NCBI GenBank assembly: GCA_003999685.1 | Contig: CP021220.1 | Span: forward strand, 434,001 to 498,000 | Source: Taiwanofungus camphoratus | Lineage: Eukaryota; Basidiomycota; Agaricomycetes; Polyporales; Taiwanofungaceae | Direction of reading: 5' to 3' | DNA length: 64,000 bases | Part shown: piece after piece, positions 1-11,569 of the stretch | Numbering within the stretch: the first letter of the stretch is position 1 | How the letters are laid out: each line of letters starts with the position of its first letter | Translations under genes and position numbers: made by a program | Notes under the pieces: generated by a model | The model's database searches: none | What the model saw: only the letters and a program-made list of their open reading frames with translations | Told to the model about the DNA's origin: nothing

Positions 1-1113
1 AATGGACACATGATCTAGTGCAGTTATAACATTGTGCTCAAGCAGTGTTGACATATTCAAAACAGACCATTTGACCATATATATATTTTTTGTCTACTGA
101 GAATTGAGGACAATCAGTTTGTGCTGATGTCTATCAAGTCTCTGTAATGATTACTTTCTTTTTTAACAAGTCCGACTACCTGAACAATAATGCTTACTTG
201 AATGTCTGGTGTCATAGTTGTCTTGCAAAGCATGTTCAGGCCAATTATGAGACCAACCAAACAAATATTGTCAATGGTATAATAATTCATTCATAAAGCA
301 ATAAGAAGCTTGCAAGCCTTGATCAGTACAATTTTTTCAGTGATTGTGACCTCCAGAAGCTAATTGAACACTGATAAGCATCAAAATCTTCTGGCCCATT
401 TCACAACTATATAATCATTTGACAGTCCATCTAAAAACTTATCTATAATCCCCTTTGCATCTGAAGTGTTACAAAGTGACATGGACTATCCAGACAATTC
501 TTTTTCTTTTCTTATTCATTCCCCCTTTGTCAGCAGGCCTATTGAGGGCCACTTATTATTATAACATTAGCTACATGACTGCATGTTCACATATCATGCA
601 TTTGTTATTTGACATTCTTCTTGCTGTATATATATAAAGAGTTCACCTCAATGTAACCTTAGCCTAGCTAGACAATAGACCTGCTCAAACTCTGAAAGAT
701 ACAAACATCTCACTCATAAACTTTGCTCAACACTCATAAGTGTCTATTGAACCTTTGATTTGTAGTTGACTTAATGTTTGTGTATACAAACAAAAGGTTG
801 CTTCCTAACATGGAGGACATCAGAACCTTTCAATCTTTTTGAATTTCAATACTTTCAAAATCTAATATTTTCAAAATGCTCTTGCAAGTTCCATCCTCAA
901 ATCACCCTTTTCTATGACAGCAGTCACAGTCCTTAGCCTGTGCCATGGCCCTTACTAGAATAGACAACTGCCTTATCAGTCATTTGCACTATCCAGGTCT
1001 CACAGTATCTCATCTTGTTCAATTTGAAAACTCCAAGTTCACCAGCAATACACAGGAATCTTGTAAACCACTTATTAATAAATATTACTATCGCCCATGA
1101 ATCATTAGCACCC
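1..1113. other. AT-rich gene-free flank
   Basis: No credible coding region. The first ~1,050 bases are clearly more AT-rich than the rest of the window, with runs such as the TA-rich stretches near 78-90 and 626-640. The longest open frames are short and have no family resemblance. It could be a decayed transposon or solo LTR (a TATA-like stretch sits near 628-640), but I see no terminal repeats or target-site duplication. The SRP68 stop codon at 1114 marks its right edge. Confidence 0.5.
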
Positions 1114-3338
1114 TCATTTGCGCCCCCACCAGCCTCCAAGGAGACTGCTCAACCCATCACGAGCAGGCACTGACGGCTCTGGCGTTAGTGCCCTTTCAAT
1201 CTCTTCTACTGCAGCTCTTGATGTCACGTTTTTCTCGGAAAGTAATGCCGGCAGTGATTGCGCCTGAGGGGCTGTCTTCCCAGCACGATCCTGCAAGCGT
1301 TTCATGTCGAGCTGCACGTAGTTTAGTGCAATGTCGAAAAATAGGGGCTTCTTGTACGTCTTGCTGTCCGCATCGACGGAACCGCCATTCAGGGCGAACC
1401 AGTCTTTCTTGAAGCTTAAGCTGTCTGAAGATACTTCCCCCTCGAGTTGGTCAAGATTCAAGACGCCAAGCGGGTAAAACGGCGATGGGCTTGTCGTGAT
1501 AGGATCTGTGTCGGTTATGATGGAGAGGACCGAACGAGCCTCGCGGAGATGTATGTTGGCATGTTGCGTAAGGGTTAGTGCCTCTGCGTATCGCTTTTGA
1601 GGCGCATAGCACCGCGCGAGATAGCGACATCTAAGGTACGTGATGTGAGCATTATGCGTGGCAAAACAAAAGTTAGAGAAAGTGAAAGAACTAACCTGCG
1701 AGCTTTCGTGAACGATAACCGAGCCTCCACAGCGGAAGCAAGATCAGGACTTTCGTCGACGATGGTGAGCGTGCGCATCTGATCCAGACTTTGAATAATA
1801 GTATCCAGAAGCTTTACCACCGCAGGGAAGAGTCGTACATCGACTTGCTCCTTGCGGGGTTTGGATGATCCAGCTGTGCTCTTTTGGCCAGCGCTTACAT
1901 GATGAGCGGTTTGCGACTGATGCAAAAGGGTCGAGATTAACAGAAGATCGCGTTGGATGCGATAAGAGAGGAGCTGATAAACGATGTATGCATGCACGAA
2001 TTGTATATCGCGCGTTCCGGCAGCTGCACTCGCAGAATTCGCACCGCTCAGCTGAAAGAGAAATATGAGTAATATGTGAATATCAGTCCGCCATGTACCT
2101 ACCTGCTGTACCTCGACCAGCTTGCGTGCTACGTCTTCAGCATCACTGAGAGCAAGAAGGATGGCATCGTATGCGGCAACGCCGCGCTTTGACCGAGTAG
2201 CCTTCCCCATCTTGCCCTTCTTTTTACCACCGTCTGGTCCAGCTTTCTGTTCTTTCTGTTCCTCTGGTCTATCTGCTTCCCTGAGCCTCCTCTCCGCCTC
2301 CTGCACCTTAAGCAGAACATCCACCAGCTCGGGGTTGCGTACGGGGACAGGCTCGTCCTCCCACATCAGGACGTCCAGCTTCATCCGCTCCTGAGCAGCG
2401 TTTCCCCCCTCTTTTCCGAGATTTGCAAGGAGCGCGTCGCATCCCTCGACAATCTCATTCCTGTGTTTCGGCCCCATGTCTGTCACGATAGCGTCAACAT
2501 CGTATGATTTGTCGCGGCGAAGCTCGTGAGCGCAGTGCCTAATCTCAGGGCCAATCTCGTCCGCGAATGCGGTGGCTAAGGCCTGCTCCCGGCTCGTAGA
2601 GACCTTCGCAGTCAACTCATCCAGCAGGCTCCGAGCGACACTGAGTTGCACGAGCGCATCTTCGAATTCATACCGATGCCTGAGCAAACGACCGTTAAGA
2701 ATGAGAGTGTACACGGTAGCCTGGACGAGGCTTTCGGCTGAAAGGCGCGAAGAAGCATAAAGCGCCTGACAGTGTGAGAGGAGCTGCGTCGCCCAATTCA
2801 CAGCACGGCGCAGGCGGCTAGTAGCATGACGGCGGAGGGTTATGGGTTTGTGATCGTGAGCTTTGGCGGCGGGAACTTTCGAGCTTGTGGGAACTTGCGT
2901 CGACTGCTGTAAAAGCTCCTGAGAATACACCCAGGCGCGTTCAGCTTCAAAGAGAAGTAGCTGCAAGCTTTCAAGGGATCAAGACAAAACATAAATTGAG
3001 GACGGACAGTGAAAACTCACTGCCCATCTTTGATGGTCTCCAACTTCACAGGCGGTGACTTCTTAAACTCCCGCCCCTTACCATGGGTCATCTTGAGCGA
3101 CGAGCGCAAGCGGTGGGTCCTATTAGCACAATGCTTCCTACGACAAAAATCAGGCTTTCATACTGGAGGAGGACTTGACAGCATACCTGTAGCGTTCATA
3201 GTCGTTGTATCTCGGGCCATAGGCATTGCGCTGCTCATTCGCAAGCAGGAGTGCTACAAGTCCGTCAGTCGATAATTTCGAGTCTAAAAACGGGTAAGAC
3301 GCTGAAGGGGTACCTTGAAAATTGAGTTTGGTGTCCAT
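1114..3338 (-). CDS. SRP68: Signal recognition particle subunit SRP68
   Basis: SRP68 is a protein subunit of the cytosolic signal recognition particle. It binds SRP RNA with SRP72 and helps couple signal-peptide recognition to ER targeting. The start is the ATG at 3338 (MDTKLNFQ); a short intron then joins it to ALLLANEQRNAYG and NDYERYR, the conserved N-terminal RNA-binding segment. Further exons give KHCANRTHRLRSSLK, then LFEAERAWVYS, then a long helical region ending about 1650, and a last exon with KPLFFDIALNYVQLDM and the C-terminal GGWWGRK. The spliced protein is about 650 residues, close to the usual size. At least five introns with GT-AG ends keep the frame (for example 2062-2102 and 1632-1694, roughly). 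A Lys-rich insert lies near 2200-2260. It is divergent from GET3 with about 230 bp between start codons, so the two ER-targeting genes may share a promoter. Identification is strong; exact splice sites are inferred. Confidence 0.9.
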
Positions 3339-3570
3339 GGAAGTCTATAGCTTCTCGAGAAAGACGGTAGGTTGTGCCCGAATATACTCGATTCAGGTGG
3401 AATACACTAGTTGCAGTCAGAGAAGAGCGGGACGCGTCTCTGATCGACTGAGACGATGCAGACGCGTACGTGTTATAGCAGGCGTACAAGAGCTTTTAGC
3501 GTCGAGAACTGACCGTACCTACCTTCCCCTTCCCTCCACTCGTATCCAGCTTAGACATCCTTACACAGTT
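3339..3570. promoter_or_regulatory. SRP68/GET3 divergent promoter region
   Basis: The 232 bp between the SRP68 start (-) and the GET3 start (+) must hold both promoters and both leaders. I see no clear TATA box. Both products act in membrane-protein targeting, so co-regulation is plausible but not shown. Confidence 0.5.
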
Positions 3571-4999
3571 ATGGCTACGGAGACGTTAGAACCAACATTG
3601 CAGAATGTCTTGGACCAGAAATCACTAAAATGGATATTTTGCGGCACGTCTCACTTATACTGTATGTCTTCACTATCCTCATTCACCGACAATATTTAGG
3701 TGGGAAGGGTGGTGTCGGTGAGTATTCATATAGTTCCATCTATCTATGCGACGATGTGATATGAAATACAACGTCAGGAAAGACTACCACGTCGTGTTCT
3801 CTTGCCATCCAGCTTGCGACATGCCGTGAATCCGTCCTACTCATCGTATGTCCCTACGCAATTTATCTGCCAATTATCCCACTGATCTGAAGTGTTTGGC
3901 GTAGTCTACGGACCCTGCCCACAACCTGTCTGATGCGTTTGGCCAGAAGTTCTCTAAAGAGGCGACGAAGGTCAACGGATTTGACAACTTGTACGCAATG
4001 GAAATCGACCCGACGAGTGCCATCCAAGAGATGGTAGAGCAGTGTACGTCCGATATACCCCTTACTTCAAACACCCGAACCTGACTGTTGACGTCCAGCG
4101 GACTCGAACGGCATGATGGGGAGCATGATGCAAGATCTCGCGTTCGCAATTCCCGGTGTTGACGAAGCGATGAGTTTCGCCGAGATCATGAAGTTCGTAT
4201 CTTCCGGTGCTCTGCCGGTATTTACTAAGGGACCGGACGCACAGACATGTCAAGTCGATGGAGTATTCAGTGATCGTGTTCGATACAGCGCCAACAGGCC
4301 ACACATTGCGCTTCCTGTCGTTCCCGACAGTGTTAGAGAAGGCTCTCGGCAAGCTGAGCGCCCTCAGTGGGCGAATTGGCCCGATGATCAATCAGGTCAG
4401 TGGAAAAAGCTCTTCGTGTCTGCATCAAACTAACAATGTTCGACTATAGATGACTAGCCTGATGGGCGGACAGGCCGATGCACCAGAAGACATGTTCGCC
4501 AAGCTGGAGTCCATGCGTGCTGTCATTACCGAAGTGAACACACAGTTCAAGGATCCTGTATGTCTTCAAACTCGCGAGGCAGCTAGTTGAAGCTTGTACT
4601 CATCAAGTGCAACAGGAGAAAACAACGTTCGTCTGTGTCTGCATCTCGGAGTTCCTCTCGCTCTACGAGACAGAACGGCTGGTGCAAGAACTCACAGCAT
4701 ACGAAATCGACACACATAATATCGTCGTGAACCAGCTGCTCTTCCCCAAGAAGAGTGGGTAGATTGCTCTCGTTTCCAGATGCGATACTGACACCCAGTC
4801 GCCCGCAGGCTCCAACTGCGACCACTGTCGGGTACGGCACAACATGCAGCAGAAGTACCTCAACGAGGCGCACGAGCTGTACGACGAGTTCTTCCACATC
4901 GTGCAGCTACCGCTCCTCACCGACGAGGTGCGGGGGCCGCAGAAGCTCAAGGAGTTCAGTAAGATGCTCGTGCAGCCATATACCCCTGATCTCGATTGA
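3571..4999 (+). CDS. GET3: Get3 ATPase, tail-anchored protein targeting
   Basis: Get3 (ArsA/TRC40 family) is the cytosolic homodimeric ATPase that carries tail-anchored membrane proteins to the ER receptor Get1/Get2. The start ATG at 3571 gives [14 protein letters not shown]. After a short intron, the P-loop [14 protein letters not shown] is split again by an intron between the Gly and the Lys. Switch I follows as [16 protein letters not shown], then the methionine-rich client-binding segment ([20 protein letters not shown]), then switch [18 protein letters not shown]. The zinc-binding CxxC of the dimer interface is present as [16 protein letters not shown], and the protein ends QPYTPDLD at the TGA at 4997. 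The spliced length is about 330 residues, normal for the family. At least six introns of 50-70 nt are needed. All hallmark motifs are intact, so it should be active. Confidence 0.95.
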
Positions 5000-5671
5000 G
5001 CCATTGGTCAGGCTGCCTGCCCAGCCCGTCGATCCCGACTATCCCATGTTGGTGCTTAGCATGTATCCAATGTGCCTAGATCCTGCATGATGTATGAATG
5101 ACATCTTTATATCCTCTTCGGTTCTCGTCTTCTCGTGACAGTGGAATGCATAATAGTGCTACCAGAGGCCCTCAACATCGGAAAGGATTAGTAGTGATAA
5201 AATAAGCGAAGCAAACACGGGCGATCGCAGTGGTGAATCGTGACGGAGGGCATACTTGGAAGGCGGGGCGATTGCATAAGACAACAGACAGACAAACGAA
5301 TGGAGTATCCGAAGATGGATGAGATGCAATCTGAACGATGGTACTTAAACGATACAGTTACACATGACTAGTAAACGGACAGGAGCAGGGGTGGGTGCGT
5401 CCGGGCGGGGAAGGGGGGCTGGCATGCCATCCATGGGTGTGCCGTACCTCGCGCCCGACTCCACTCCCTCTCTACGCCACCTGACCCTCACCAGAGGCCG
5501 GCAAGACCAAAGAAACGATATATCGATACAACAGGCGAGACAGCAACGAGGGAGCCACAACGAGACGACAATGCGATGCGAATGCAAGATGCGGGCGTGC
5601 CTGCAATGGCGCGACCGACGCTAGCCAGCCCGCCCGCTGCCAGCGCACGTGCGATCTGAAGGCGCGCTACA
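5000..5671. other. GET3/AP-1 convergent intergenic region
   Basis: The 672 bp between the GET3 stop (+) and the AP-1 stop (-) should contain both 3' untranslated regions. No coding region is recognised; the open frames here overlap on opposite strands and have no family resemblance. Confidence 0.5.
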
Positions 5672-7615
5672 CTACTGCTTTGCCGCGTGCTGTCGCTTCG
5701 CCGCGAGGGTCTCGATGATGTGGTGCACGCCCTGCGGCTCGAGCACGACCTTCGTGCCGTCACACTTGGCCTTATTCGTGAACTCCGCGCACAGATCGTT
5801 GATATCAATATCCTGCTTTAGCAACGCGAACCAGGCACACGTCAGCACCGCGCCACACAACAACGCACCCAGGCGTAAGACAAAAGAAGCGGAATCACCC
5901 TGACCTTAAACTGCGGATTGCTCGTGATGCTCCGCCACGCTGTGAGCACCTCGACGTTCTTGTCGCTCTTCTCCGTCGGCGGGAAGCTGCTCCCCTTGCA
6001 CATGATCATCGCGCCGCCCGTCTCCTCCGCTACCGCCTTCCGCAGGATCGGCGCGACTTGCATCTCGCACGCCGCGAAGCTCGACACACCCTCACTCACG
6101 ATGTGCTTCGCCATGTCCTCCTTCGTCCGCGGGCAGTCCTTCCCGCCGGTGCTGCATGTGCTCGATGGGGGGCTCGAGCCGTCCGACGGCGAGCCCGATG
6201 AGGACGACGTCCCCGAGCGCAGTGACGCGTGCGAGACAGGCGAGATGGACGAGGGCGGGCTCTTCAGCAGCGCGTTGAAGTCGACGCCGTTCTGGCCGCT
6301 GCCGATGTAGTTCGTGCCACCGCCAAACAGCTGGTCGAGCCCGTTCCCGTCGCCCGGCGGGCTCCAGCTGTCGAACGGCGTGAGGTCGAAGCCGCCATAG
6401 TAGTTCACGCCGCCGTTGGCGTTACCGTTCAGCGCGTGCGGTGGCGAGTCGTGGGGTGAGGGCTCCGCGAAGGACATGAACATGGGGTTCGCCGCGATCG
6501 TCTTGTACTGCGATGCGGGCTGCACGAAGCCAAAGTCCATGCTCATGTTTCCGTCGGGCATCGGCTCATCCTGCGTGTTGAGCATGTTGGGATCGAATGA
6601 GATGAGTGAGTTGAAGTTGAGTGAGGGGTGCGAGGGCGACGACATAGGTTGTCTGCTCGGGCCGGCGCCGGGCGACGTAAAGTTGAACTGATGTGGCTGC
6701 GCGCCGTTGAACGAGCCCGAGGCAGGCGTGCCGTTCGCCATATTCGTGGTATTTTCGCGCGGCATTGAAAAGGTAAAGGCAGCCTGCTTGAGCATCATGT
6801 TCTCGCTCTGCAAGCGCGTGAGGAGGTCGCGGAGGTTCTCATTCTCTGATTCTGTCATTTGGTTTTTGGCTTCGAGTGCGGCGACCTTGTCCTCCAACTG
6901 CAGACAAGTGTCAAGGAGCCACAGCGAGCAAACGACAAGGGAAACGCACATCCTTTACATGCTTCTCTTTGCGTTCCCTGAACGCACGTTGAGCAGCACG
7001 ATTCTGTTCCTTGCGCTTAAGGAGACGACTCTCATCCTGGCCCATCGCCAGTGGGATAAGCAACGTACACAGAGATATCACAACTGAAAGGGACGCACTT
7101 GTGTACCCGTCGACTTACGACGCGCGCTTGTCAGCTTTTTGTTGGGGCTGGTATTGCTCGTGCTTGCGGGATCTGCGCGCATCTCAGCACCGGGCTAAGG
7201 GTGAACCGATCAGGTATGACGTACTGTCCAAACTGTTTGTATGCTGGCTCTTGTGTGTCGGCTCGTCCGCCATCGTCTCGTTGCTCGCCTTGCGCTTCAA
7301 CCCAGCCTCTTCGGGCTCGGCGGTGGTCGAGGCGCTAAACGCCCCTGATTGCCTCCTGGACGGGCTGCGCTCGGCGATGCTGGGGGGGCTGGGGCTGCTG
7401 TCGCTGGAGGGCGGTGTGGTGTTGGGGAGGGTGAAGGAGAGGCTCTGGGGATCGACGACATCGGGGAGGCCGTCGTACTGGGCGTTGGTGTTGCCCACGG
7501 ATGTGGGAAACTGTTTCTCGAGGAAGGCGAGGAAGTCGTCGTCGGGGAGGGCGGAGAACGAGTTGGGCTGACCGGTGAGGTCCCAGAACGACTGCACGCC
7601 GCCAAAGGGGTCCAT
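5672..7615 (-). CDS. AP-1-like bZIP transcription factor (Pap1/Yap1 type)
   Basis: A redox-regulated stress transcription factor of the Pap1/Yap1 family: under oxidants, cysteines oxidise, nuclear export is blocked and antioxidant genes are induced. The start at 7615 reads MDPFGGVQSFWDLTG. The basic region ESRLLKRKEQNRAAQRAFRE carries the fungal AP-1 signature and continues into a leucine-zipper coiled coil (LEDKVAALEAKN onward). A Ser/Asn/Gly-rich middle follows. The C-terminal part holds TCSTGGKDC, then single cysteines in FAACEMQ and IMCKGSS, then the last exon with DLCAEFTNKAKCDG, a C-x8-C pair matching the Pap1 C-terminal cysteine domain. The spliced length is about 555 residues, like Pap1. 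I infer introns near 7160-7225, 7040-7090, 6900-6950 and 5818-5906. One splice site before the basic region is ambiguous. The gene lies behind an unusually long upstream non-coding region. Confidence 0.9.
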
Positions 7616-7725
7616 TTATGCTATAGTGATATGGTGAGATGAGGCGGGTGGGACGGGTGTGCACAGTAATACGCCGGGCGGGGCGGCGGGAAGCCGGAGC
7701 TGATGGTGAGAGTGTAAGCAAGAAA

Positions 7726-7742
7726 GCTGCTGCTGCTGCTGC
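7726..7742. repeat. Short GCT microsatellite
   Basis: Five and two-thirds GCT units in the probable leader or promoter of the AP-1 gene, about 110 bp before its start codon. Not coding on the minus strand in any supported gene. Confidence 0.7.
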
Positions 7743-10700
7743 ACGGGTGATGAGCGTCGTCGCTGTACAACGAGGAGGACGTGGAGGACGGCAGCAGGAG
7801 CAATGATAGGTCGTCGTCGGTGCTGGTCGATGTTGGAGAGACGGGGGGGAAATGATGGACCGAGGCTGAGAGTCTGGATGGGGGGGCGGCGGGAGATGCC
7901 GGGGTTGCGCAAGCCTCAGCCGCGCTCCGCTGAGCCGCCTTCGAGTCGGAGTTGGCCTCCGCCGCTGATCTGCTGACCAACCGCCCTCCGCTCCCGCCTC
8001 GAGTCACGACCTCCAGTGGCCCAGTCCGCTCGACAATTCAATAGCGCCAGGCTTTCCCGTCCGTCTATTCTGCGGTTTTGTTTCTCAAGCCCCTGCGAAT
8101 GCAAGTCCCCGTCTCTCTTTCTTCGCAATTTCCTCCATCGCAGTGGCGACCGAACTCGCCAGATTACGACGTCTCTTACGCCGCACAACAGACAGCCCTG
8201 ACCGCGTCTAGCCAGCGACAGGCCGATGTAAGGATCACTATCGCTGCTTGATCAAAACACAGCTTTGCGTATGGAAACGACACTCCGGCAACCTTAGACA
8301 GCACTTACGGCACCGCACCAGGTCCCTCGCTTCTAAACCGACCGCGTCCGACGGTAACACGTCGGAACCCACAGAGCTCACCAATGGCGTCCCAGCGCCC
8401 CACCGCCTCCGTCTGGCATAGGATCAGAACGCGACCGTCAACGTAACGCGCCTTCGCCTTTGCCTTCGCGCCCGCCGCTTCGCCATTCAGTCCCCTGCCT
8501 GGTTTTCAAACTCGGGCACAGCGTCGCGCCATGGTCGCTCAGCTAACTGCACACCCTGGCCTCTTCCCCTGGACTTGTGCATGCTTCCCGCTGCGGACCA
8601 TGCGCACTGGCCACCGATGGTGGGCATGTGCGAGGCACGCTCGGACACGGTTCTGTTCTAGGAGGGCCTTGGCTCTTAGAACATACCTTAGCTGCACACA
8701 CATCCTTTTTCTGAAATATTTTCCCCCGCCTGTCGTGTGCGCCCGCTGACTGCTGCCTTCGTCGTCGTCACCGGTTCTCTCTCCTGATATCGCCACAGTC
8801 CGCGCGAACTCGAAGCTCCGGCAACTCACAAACCAAGAACTAAGAATGCAGAACCTGGGAACAGGAAGGCAGTTGATAGGTCATAGATGCCTCAGCAGGT
8901 TCACGTGCGGGCCTACACCAGCCGCCCGCGCCCCGCTTTGAGCATTCTTTTCCCCGGCACATCGTACATATATGCTCCCACTGGGGTGCCTCGATACCTG
9001 AGAGTTTGTATCAATGCATGCGACGCCTTAGCACATGTCCTACGTGCCTTACCACCCCCCGCCCCGTGGCTATCCTTTCCCATTTCTTCGCCGCCCGGGA
9101 GCGCACCAAGAGACATGTACAGACCCTGAGATTGCGGCATTACACCTCAGCATCTCTGCATGCTTCCTGGTGCGAGTCCCTGTCGATTTGCTCTTAAGCT
9201 CCGGGCGCAGGTTAGGCTAGCTATTGCACCTGCCCACCCGTCGTAAGTTGCGTCTGATGCCAGGTTGATTGCTTTAGTGATGATCCTTCCCTCGAATATA
9301 AACATGCTGTCTGGTGCAGGCGGCTTGGTGCTTCTGCACAGCTTGCGCAGGCTCCCGCGCTTCGCGCCGGAGGAACCGATGGTATTGTTGTCTTTTGTGT
9401 TTCGCGCGCCTGTCGCTCAACATTGCATCGCGCGCTCACGGCGGCCTAGTTAGGCGGTCCGCCCAGTCCCCATTTCCCCCGAGTCTAATCTCCAGAAGCG
9501 GGGCGCACATGACGCCATCGCCGTCTCTTCCAGCCCCCAGCCCAGACTCACACGGCCCTGATCGATGGAAACGCGCAGCTCGCGGTGCAATGGATCTGGG
9601 CGCGCTTATCTTAGATCGCCAGGTCCCGTCCAGCCCGAGGGTGCCGGCTCGCTTGCCGCCGGGGCGCGCGGACACCCCGGCGAAGTGGCGCTTGGAGTCC
9701 GGCATCCGCGCCGCTCGCCCGCCAGGTGCCCGTTCTTTTTTTCGAAATCGCGGAGAAGGCTTGCCATTTGGCAGGGGTATTTACTCCTGGCTCCGCTCCG
9801 CCTCTTGACATCCCGAGGCTGTTCTGTCCCCGTTAACCGCCTGCCCTCGTGCATTGTGGTGCGCTGCGTTGCAGATCTGCACTGGAGGCGACTCTTGATG
9901 TGCTACCCGTCTCTGCCCCCACCTCATTCTCTGATTCCAACAAAGTAAATTGTCGTCTCGGACTGTCGGAGCTCTAGACCGGTTTGGGTTGTAATACAAG
10001 CCCGGGAGACTCGCAGCTCGTGCACGATATATCAGCCTGAATACAGTAGCTTCAGCAAGCTGATGTCAGATGGAGTGTGGACCTCAGGTCCGAGGCCTGA
10101 TGGCAATGGAGATACAGAACTGACGATCGGGCACACATACGTGATGGTACGTCCGTGAGCCCAGAGGCTGGCTACCAGCTCCTACAGCAGTCGATTGTAT
10201 AGTGCACCGCACCGGCATGAAAACGGCAGTATGTATCAAAAGTGGGGCAAACGGAAATTGCTGACCGTGGCAGCACGTAATGGTCGATATGGAAGCGGAC
10301 AAAAAAGCGAAGGTTACGGTCGTCAAACAATTCCTGCACAAGAACTCAATGTCATGAATATGACCACAATGCTATTCCTTACCGTCCGGCATCTGGTCAG
10401 TCGCAGCGCTGAACGCGCTTGTGGAGATCAGTCTTGTTCTTGATTGATTGGTTCTTGATTCTTAATGGAATGAAACTTAACATTGTCCATCTGTCCATCA
10501 AGAGCTGCCGTACGAATTATAGCAGTACAGCTCCTGCTGCTGCGACATCTGTCTCCCCGTGCCTACCGATGAACAAGGGACTCGGCCGAACTCGCGACTT
10601 GAAGCTTCATCCAGCCGATTCCAGCGGACACCCCTCCATTGATGTGATCACATGGCGTTTTTGGCGTCGTACATGTTCTTCCTGCAGTGATGCAGCAAAA

Positions 10701-11546
10701 GGCATCGTGCCTCATGCATCATGCCCGGTGGACCGCGTCGTTCGACTCGATACTGTAACTGTCTTCAGGCGCCTTGCCCGCACTCCACGCTCCTCAGTCG
10801 GATCCAGCGATTGCTTCCTCGATAGTTCCAGGACTAAGGCTTGTGGCCTTGTCCGTTCTCGATCGACCACATATTCAATGTTCTGCAGGATTGCGTGACA
10901 ATAACATCCGTATCCAACGTTGTTGATGTAGAATAGAGCGTACTCACAGCCAAGTTCGAATTAGGCCTCACACCAATCAGAGACCGTTATTTGCGTATTT
11001 TTTTTTCCTTTTTTGCTCGAGTTCAAATTGGGTGCGAATACGCTCTATGGAAGTCAGTCGTTTTCCATCTTCCTCGGGCGTCTCATAAGTGCACAAGCCC
11101 CGTTGCGATCCCCGTCCACACTCCACAGAAGCGCCGTCCTGTCCACTTGTTTTTGTTTCCTCCTTGTTCCGCTGTCGGACCCATGACGTCCTCGAGCCTT
11201 GTCCTTCGTTGACACCACCCAACGTTTCATAACTGTGCTATTGTTCTGAACTCGGGGCGCCACGATCGCACTGGCCCCGCTAGCCTCTAGCCTCCGCCGG
11301 CGGTTTTGTTGCAAGTAGGATCAAGCTGTAGATCTAAAGTTCATTTCTCCATTCCGCTTCTGCTCTGCTTTCTTCAGCAGTCCTGCCACTCTCGATCGAT
11401 GTTTGATGGCCCCTCCCCTGGGCATGCGCTCCTCAGCCGCAATCAGTCGTCCACATCAGATTCATATGCACTTATCGCCTGCATCAGACTCAGACCGAGG
11501 AAGCGAGTCTGATCCCGCGAGGCGCGGACTGAGCTCAAACTCGCAC

Positions 11547-11569
11547 TGATCACTGATCACTGTGATCAT
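11547..11569. repeat. Compact TGATCAC direct/inverted repeat
   Basis: TGATCAC occurs twice in tandem and is followed by its inverted form GTGATCA, in about 23 bases of the long AP-1 upstream region. It may be chance or a clustered protein-binding palindrome. Confidence 0.5.

Noticed and set aside
5918-6310. 130-codon plus-strand frame
   Set aside because: Antisense to the AP-1 coding exon.
7616-8007. Two minus-strand frames just before the AP-1 start that look like upstream open frames
   Set aside because: Neither contains an ATG, so they are not credible uORFs.
9314-9808. 164-codon plus-strand frame in the AP-1 upstream region
   Set aside because: GC-rich, Arg/Pro/Ser-rich, overlapped by open frames on the other strand, no motif or splicing support.
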